A stretch of 46,059 bases of DNA from Candidatus Merdivivens pullistercoris. Its GTDB lineage: Bacteria; Bacteroidota; Bacteroidia; Bacteroidales; UBA932. Location: NCBI GenBank assembly GCA_017694935.1, contig JADIME010000077.1, positions 1 to 46,059 of the forward strand. The letters run 5' to 3'. Positions 41,627 to 46,059 of this stretch are shown here, piece by piece. How positions within the stretch are numbered: the first letter of the stretch is position 1; each line of letters opens with the position of its first letter. The notes beneath the pieces were generated by a model, which was given only the letters and a program-made list of their open reading frames with translations, searched no databases and was not told the origin of the DNA. The position numbers were made by a program, and so were the translations under genes.

Positions 41627-43864
41627 ATGAACATTATAAACAAGAAAATTGAATTATCCGACGGAAGGATAATCGAGATCGAGACCGGAAAACTCGCCAA
41701 GCAGGCTGACGGTTCGGTAGTTGTCAAGATGGGCGGCACAATGCTTCTCGCCGCCGTGACTTGCGCAAAAGAGGCTAAGGAAGATGTGGATTTCATGCCG
41801 CTCCAAGTCGAGTACAAAGAAAAATTCGCCGCTGCAGGACGTTTCCCGGGCGGTTTCATGAAAAGGGAAGGAAAGGCTTCCGATGCCGAAATCCTTACCG
41901 CGCGTCTTGTGGACAGGGCTTTGAGGCCTCTTTTCCCGGATGATTTCCATGCGGAGGTTTATGTTACAGTCAATCTTATTTCGGCAGAGAAGGACATACA
42001 GCCGGACGCGCTTGCGGGTCTTGCCGCTTCATCGGCCCTTGCCGTGAGCGACATACCTTTTAACGGCCCTATTTCCGAAGTGAGGGTTGCAAGGATCAAC
42101 GGGGAGTTCGTCATCAACCCTAATTTCAGCCAGATGCCGGATGCCGACATAGACATCATGGTAGCGGCTACTCTCGACAATATCATGATGGTCGAGGGAG
42201 AAATGAAGGAAGTGAGCGAGGCCGACATGCTGGAGGCAATCAAGTTCGCCCATGAAGAGATCAAGAAACACTGCCGTGTCCAGATGGAACTCATGGAAGA
42301 GAAGGGCACCGTTGTAAAACGCGCCTACTGCCATGAAGAGAATGACGAGGACCTGAGGGCGGCTGTGAAAGAATACGCATACGACAGGTGTTATGCGATA
42401 GCAAAGGCCGGGACATCCAAGCAGGAACGTACCGAGGCTTTTGAAAACCTTGCAGAAGAATGCTTTGCGACCCTTGTCCCTGACGAAGAGGAAAGGGAAG
42501 CCAAAAAAATGATGCTTGCCCGTTATTACCATGATGTGGAAAAATCTGCAATGCGCAATATGATACTCGACGAGGGTATCCGTCTTGACGGCAGGAATAC
42601 AGAGCAGATCAGGCCGATTTGGTGCGAAGTGGATTATCTCCCTTGCGCCCACGGTTCGGCAATATTTACACGCGGGGAGACCCAGTCGCTTTCGACTGTG
42701 ACCCTCGGGACGAAGATGGATATGAAAGAACTCGACGAGGTTCTCGTACAGGGTACCGAGCAGTTCGTGCTGCATTACAACTTCCCTCCGTTCTCTACGG
42801 GAGAGGCCAAGGCGCAGCGTGGCGTGGGACGTCGCGAAATCGGCCACGGCAATCTGGCATACAGGGCTTTGAAACCTATGGTGCCAATGGGCGAGGAAAA
42901 TCCTTATGCAGTCCGCGTGGTATCGGATATTCTTGAATCCAACGGTTCTTCTTCAATGGCGACAGTCTGTGCGGGCTGCCTTGCCCTGATGGATGCCGGT
43001 GTCAAGATCAAGAAACCTGTGGCAGGAATCGCAATGGGGCTTATCTCGGATTCCGCAACAGGCAAGTATGCCATACTTTCCGATATCCTTGGCGATGAAG
43101 ACCATCTTGGAGACATGGATTTCAAGGTTACAGGTACCAAGGACGGTATCACTGCAACCCAGATGGATATAAAGGTGGACGGCCTGTCTTACGAGGTGCT
43201 TGAGAAAGCATTGGAGCAGGCGCGCCGCGGAAGGATGCATATCATGGGTGAAATGCTCAAATGCATCAGCGAGCCGAGGGCGGACTACAAGCCTCATGTC
43301 CCTCGTATCATACAAATAAGGGTTCCTGGCGAGTTCATCGGCGCCATCATAGGCAAAGGCGGAGAGGTGATACAGAAAATCCAGAAGGAAACAGGCACTG
43401 TCATCACGATTACCGAGGAGCCTAAGGACGGAGGAGAGACCGAAGGCGTTGTGGACATATTCGGCAATGACAAGCAGTCCATGGAGGCCGCGCTCGAATG
43501 GATCAAGGGCATAGTAGCCGTTCCGGAAGTGGGCAAGGTTTACAAAGGCACTGTAAAATCCATACTTGACTTCGGAGCTTTCATCGAGATCCTGCCGGGC
43601 AAGGAAGGTCTTCTCCATATATCCGAAATAGATTGGAATAAGACGGAAAAGGTTGAAGATGTCCTTAAACTCGGTGACGAAGTGGAAGTGAAATTGTTGG
43701 AAATAGACCCTAAGACCAATAAGATGCGTCTTTCCCGCAGGGCCCTGCTCGAAAAGCCTGAAGGATATGTAGAGCCGGAACGCCGTCCGCGTCCTCCTCG
43801 TAGGGATGGTGACAAAAGTGAAAAGAAATCGGGCGAGCGCGGACCGCACAAACCGAGGAAATAG
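41627..43864 (+). CDS. pnp: Polyribonucleotide nucleotidyltransferase (PNPase)
   Basis: A phosphorolytic 3'-5' exoribonuclease of mRNA decay, usually a homotrimer. 745 aa, normal. Two RNase PH domains: the first with [17 protein letters not shown] and [37 protein letters not shown], the second with [34 protein letters not shown]. Between them is an alpha-helical linker. A KH domain follows ([19 protein letters not shown], about 565-620), then an S1 domain ([20 protein letters not shown], about 637-705) and a basic tail ([20 protein letters not shown]). Behind rpsO, as usual. A strong terminator follows at 43913-43951. Confidence 0.97.
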   Translation: MNIINKKIELSDGRIIEIETGKLAKQADGSVVVKMGGTMLLAAVTCAKEAKEDVDFMPLQVEYKEKFAAAGRFPGGFMKREGKASDAEILTARLVDRALRPLFPDDFHAEVYVTVNLISAEKDIQPDALAGLAASSALAVSDIPFNGPISEVRVARINGEFVINPNFSQMPDADIDIMVAATLDNIMMVEGEMKEVSEADMLEAIKFAHEEIKKHCRVQMELMEEKGTVVKRAYCHEENDEDLRAAVKEYAYDRCYAIAKAGTSKQERTEAFENLAEECFATLVPDEEEREAKKMMLARYYHDVEKSAMRNMILDEGIRLDGRNTEQIRPIWCEVDYLPCAHGSAIFTRGETQSLSTVTLGTKMDMKELDEVLVQGTEQFVLHYNFPPFSTGEAKAQRGVGRREIGHGNLAYRALKPMVPMGEENPYAVRVVSDILESNGSSSMATVCAGCLALMDAGVKIKKPVAGIAMGLISDSATGKYAILSDILGDEDHLGDMDFKVTGTKDGITATQMDIKVDGLSYEVLEKALEQARRGRMHIMGEMLKCISEPRADYKPHVPRIIQIRVPGEFIGAIIGKGGEVIQKIQKETGTVITITEEPKDGGETEGVVDIFGNDKQSMEAALEWIKGIVAVPEVGKVYKGTVKSILDFGAFIEILPGKEGLLHISEIDWNKTEKVEDVLKLGDEVEVKLLEIDPKTNKMRLSRRALLEKPEGYVEPERRPRPPRRDGDKSEKKSGERGPHKPRK

Positions 43865-43912
43865 TGACGATACAGAATTTCAAGGAAATTCCGAAAGTTT
43901 CAAAGAAACGAC

Positions 43913-43951
43913 AAGAGGATGGGTCATAAAGTCTGACTCATCCTCTTTTTT
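43913..43951 (+). terminator. pnp terminator
   Basis: AAGAGGATGGGTCA pairs with TGACTCATCCTCTT (43913-43946) with a seven-base loop, followed by six T residues to 43951. It is 49 bp past the pnp stop. Confidence 0.85.
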
Positions 43952-43994
43952 CGCCGCTCCTGATGGAGCCTTGATTGTCGCGAAGGGTGTCGTT

Positions 43995-46001
43995 TTAGTC
44001 GCACAATTTGTACATGGCGACTTTGGCTGCCTTTTGTTTTTCTACTTTGACTCTGTTGCCATAAACGATTTTAGCCTTTTCCTCTTTGGATATTTCATCG
44101 GCAGGGACGGTCATTAGCGGTTTGCCGGACGGAGCGGTGACACAGTACGGGGTGGCTCCTGAAATTTCGCCTGTCCATTCCCCTGTCCAGTTGTTTCCGA
44201 AATCATCGTACATGTTAAGCGAGATAGTATAGGAGTTGTCTTCATGGTTGGTGATTTTCATTTCTCCGGATATGGCCGGGGCATAAGACGCGGCGTTTCC
44301 ATAGGTATCGAAATCTCCGTAGTACATGGTGCCTCCCGTGCTGTTGCTTATCTGGTTGTAATAACCTTTCAAATATTGTCCCGGATATGTATATCCGCTT
44401 ATGATGCCGTTTACACATTCAGCTTCTGATGCCACGTATGAGCCACTCTCGATAAATGTATTGTCGGTGCTGTATGAAACGAAATCCGTACTGAATCCGT
44501 CTCCGGTCGTTCCGTCGGCAGGAGAGATTTCCAATACCCAGTTGGCTCCTCCGGTGCCGTAATAGTCTCCCCAGCATTGCGCTTTGGCTACCGAGTTGGA
44601 AAGGTCGAGAGTGTAGTCGCCTTCAAGTGTTGAGAATCCCTGCGGTACGTTTTGCACCGTAAGTTCCCCTGAATATTTGCAAGTGACAGTGTAGCCTTCG
44701 AAGGTGGTGAAATTGCAATCTATCTCATAATAGCCGTTGCCTCCGCTTACGGTCATCGTTCCCGATTCTGCTAGTCCGTAATATGGAACTCCTTCTTCAT
44801 CATAGTATGCAACATATGTTCCCATCGGGGTTATTTCCCCGAATATTTCATATACTTCGCCGTACCAAAGGCTGAGGTTCGCGCCGGGATCCATTGATAT
44901 TTCGTAAGTGCCGGTCGCGATGTTGCCTGCTTTGTCAAGCGGCATGTATGCGTCTACCGAAAGGAAATATCCTGGAGGTGTGACGTTGGACCCGCTCATT
45001 TCCATGTCCGTAAAGTTCAGTGAGGCTTCCATTATATCACCGTATTTTATTATGTATTGCGAGAATGCGTTTATAGGGTTTAATTCTACATCCCTTTCAA
45101 GAATGTTGTAATTGCCTCCGTGATTGCTGAAATCCTGCCATTGAGGTTGGTATAGTGTGAGCGTAACATGGTGTGTCTGTCCTTCCGTGTCCGTGAGGAT
45201 TGCCTCGAAGAAGTAATTGAGGTTGTCGTCCACTGTCACTTCCAGTGTGCCTTCTGAAAAATACACGTCCGTGTGCCCGTCTGCATTTTGGAATAGCACG
45301 TATGAGTTGTCTATAGAGAAAGTGCCTTCTTCAGTCTGTCCGTATCTTCCGAGTGTGTACGTACCCTCCGGCATGCAATACAGGCTCCAGTCTATGGGTT
45401 CCGATGCATATATGTCGAAAAGATAGTATGTCCCTCCGACTTGGGTATATCCATCGTCATCGAAAGGCAAGTCGGAGAGCCATGTGTAATATTGGTGCGC
45501 CCCGTTTGCCCCTTTAGGGCCATAATATGCGCCGGTCAGTGCGGCCATGTCATACTCATAATCATATTCGACTGCCGGTTCTCCAGCTTGTTGGATAATA
45601 TTTATTGAGTCTTTTACTTGTTCATTTTCGCCGTATGTATAGACTATGGTAAACGTGGCTTCGCGGCTGTTTTCAGTTTCATTGGCAGTCGCGTTGAAAA
45701 AAACGGATCCTTCTGTACTGGTATCGATGCTGTCAATCCACTCTGCAGGGCATTCGGCAGATACCAGTCCGCCCTCTTGCCCGTTTTCAATCTTGTAAGT
45801 CAGGGTGAAACCACCTCCCTGAGCTGGTATTTCGATTTTATCCATCCCGTCTTGCCGGATAATTTCGATGGCAGGCGTTTCTACCTGTGTTGTGTCGTTT
45901 CCCGGATCAGGGGGATTTGGCGTTTCCTGAGGAGTGCATGAAAACAATGCCGGTACTGCACATATCAGCCCGGCAACGATGACAGAGTAAATCTTTTGCA
46001 T
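43995..46001 (-). CDS. Large BACON-type surface lipoprotein
   Basis: 668 aa; lipobox Cys22 (ALFSC), followed by a Pro/Asp-rich spacer. A BACON-like domain spans about residues 45-140 (IEIPAQGGGFTLTYKIENG; PAEWIDSIDTSTEGSVFFNATANETENSREATFTIVY; INIIQQAGEP at its end). The rest is beta-rich, Tyr/Gly-rich and acidic, with units containing MPEGTYTLGRYGQTEEGTF and IATGTYEISMDPGANLSLWYGE, like those of the lipoprotein at 36177. The end is lysine-rich (KVEKQKAAKVAMYKLCD). Ligand unknown; surface binding is inferred. No promoter of consensus type is visible in the 58 bp before it. The window ends in a GAAGCTGTTCTGAG-like sequence similar to the scar at 25677. Confidence 0.8.
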   Translation of the reverse strand: MQKIYSVIVAGLICAVPALFSCTPQETPNPPDPGNDTTQVETPAIEIIRQDGMDKIEIPAQGGGFTLTYKIENGQEGGLVSAECPAEWIDSIDTSTEGSVFFNATANETENSREATFTIVYTYGENEQVKDSINIIQQAGEPAVEYDYEYDMAALTGAYYGPKGANGAHQYYTWLSDLPFDDDGYTQVGGTYYLFDIYASEPIDWSLYCMPEGTYTLGRYGQTEEGTFSIDNSYVLFQNADGHTDVYFSEGTLEVTVDDNLNYFFEAILTDTEGQTHHVTLTLYQPQWQDFSNHGGNYNILERDVELNPINAFSQYIIKYGDIMEASLNFTDMEMSGSNVTPPGYFLSVDAYMPLDKAGNIATGTYEISMDPGANLSLWYGEVYEIFGEITPMGTYVAYYDEEGVPYYGLAESGTMTVSGGNGYYEIDCNFTTFEGYTVTCKYSGELTVQNVPQGFSTLEGDYTLDLSNSVAKAQCWGDYYGTGGANWVLEISPADGTTGDGFSTDFVSYSTDNTFIESGSYVASEAECVNGIISGYTYPGQYLKGYYNQISNSTGGTMYYGDFDTYGNAASYAPAISGEMKITNHEDNSYTISLNMYDDFGNNWTGEWTGEISGATPYCVTAPSGKPLMTVPADEISKEEKAKIVYGNRVKVEKQKAAKVAMYKLCD

Positions 46002-46059
46002 GGTATTTTAAATTAAAATTAAAAAATGTTGAAGCTGTTCTGAGCAGCTGCCATGCAAC

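Noticed and set aside
1-46059. Prophage, conjugative element or CRISPR array
   Set aside because: No phage structural, integrase, relaxase or Cas gene and no regularly spaced repeats were seen.

Overview
The window looks like a chromosomal segment of a Bacteroidota bacterium, order Bacteroidales, probably a gut commensal. Evidence: the Bacteroidota promoter pattern (TTTG, about 19 bp, TAnnTTTG) recurs before rpsP, rpsO, higB and a small membrane-protein gene. Starts generally lack a strong Shine-Dalgarno. Families largely confined to the phylum are present (BACON surface lipoproteins, DUF4252, DUF4492 beside cydA, TPR-membrane-AraC regulators, a long-tailed S16, a GH109 enzyme). A Rikenellaceae/Alistipes-like origin is possible but cannot be proven here. 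No rRNA, CRISPR array or prophage was seen.

Left part (1-8042): the edge cuts an IS5-type transposase. Reading leftward, rpsP and rimM run into a membrane-spanning TPR/AraC-type regulator, followed by three tandem paralogous lipoproteins with bacterial Ig-like and DUF1566-like domains. Between rpsP and a lipoprotein cyclophilin lies about 540 bp without a conventional gene. It holds two copies of a hairpin-plus-leader module and two small GTGCTTT hairpins.

Housekeeping block (8112-22948): a polysaccharide flippase, dut and murF; a DUF4252/ECF sigma/anti-sigma-like/DUF4252 operon; a repeat-rich PepSY-like lipoprotein and a TrmH-type methyltransferase; glyA; a large zinc metalloprotease; and DUF4492-cydA-cydB (cytochrome bd oxidase). 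A 124-bp element with 27-bp perfect inverted ends closes the cyd operon.

Accessory block (23079-39540): a sugar kinase diverges from a GH109 alpha-N-acetylgalactosaminidase, suggesting alpha-GalNAc salvage. An IS/MITE-like scar precedes an RND efflux operon in which the inner-membrane pump and the outer-membrane factor form one uninterrupted 1512-residue frame, with a lipoprotein signal at the junction. Next comes a membrane-anchored HTH gene whose 3' end is copied as a 51-bp direct repeat on both sides of a higBA toxin-antitoxin module. A small membrane-protein gene then occurs twice around a beta-barrel gene, the second copy frameshifted in a T8 run. A second TPR/AraC regulator follows with two surface lipoproteins, the same layout as the left cassette.

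Right part (39541-46059): tRNA-Leu(CAG), a DUF45 metallopeptidase, rpsO and pnp, and a BACON-type surface lipoprotein. The most interesting points are the pump/outer-membrane-factor fusion, the attachment-site-like repeat around higBA, the duplicated hairpin-leader modules, and the paired regulator/lipoprotein cassettes.
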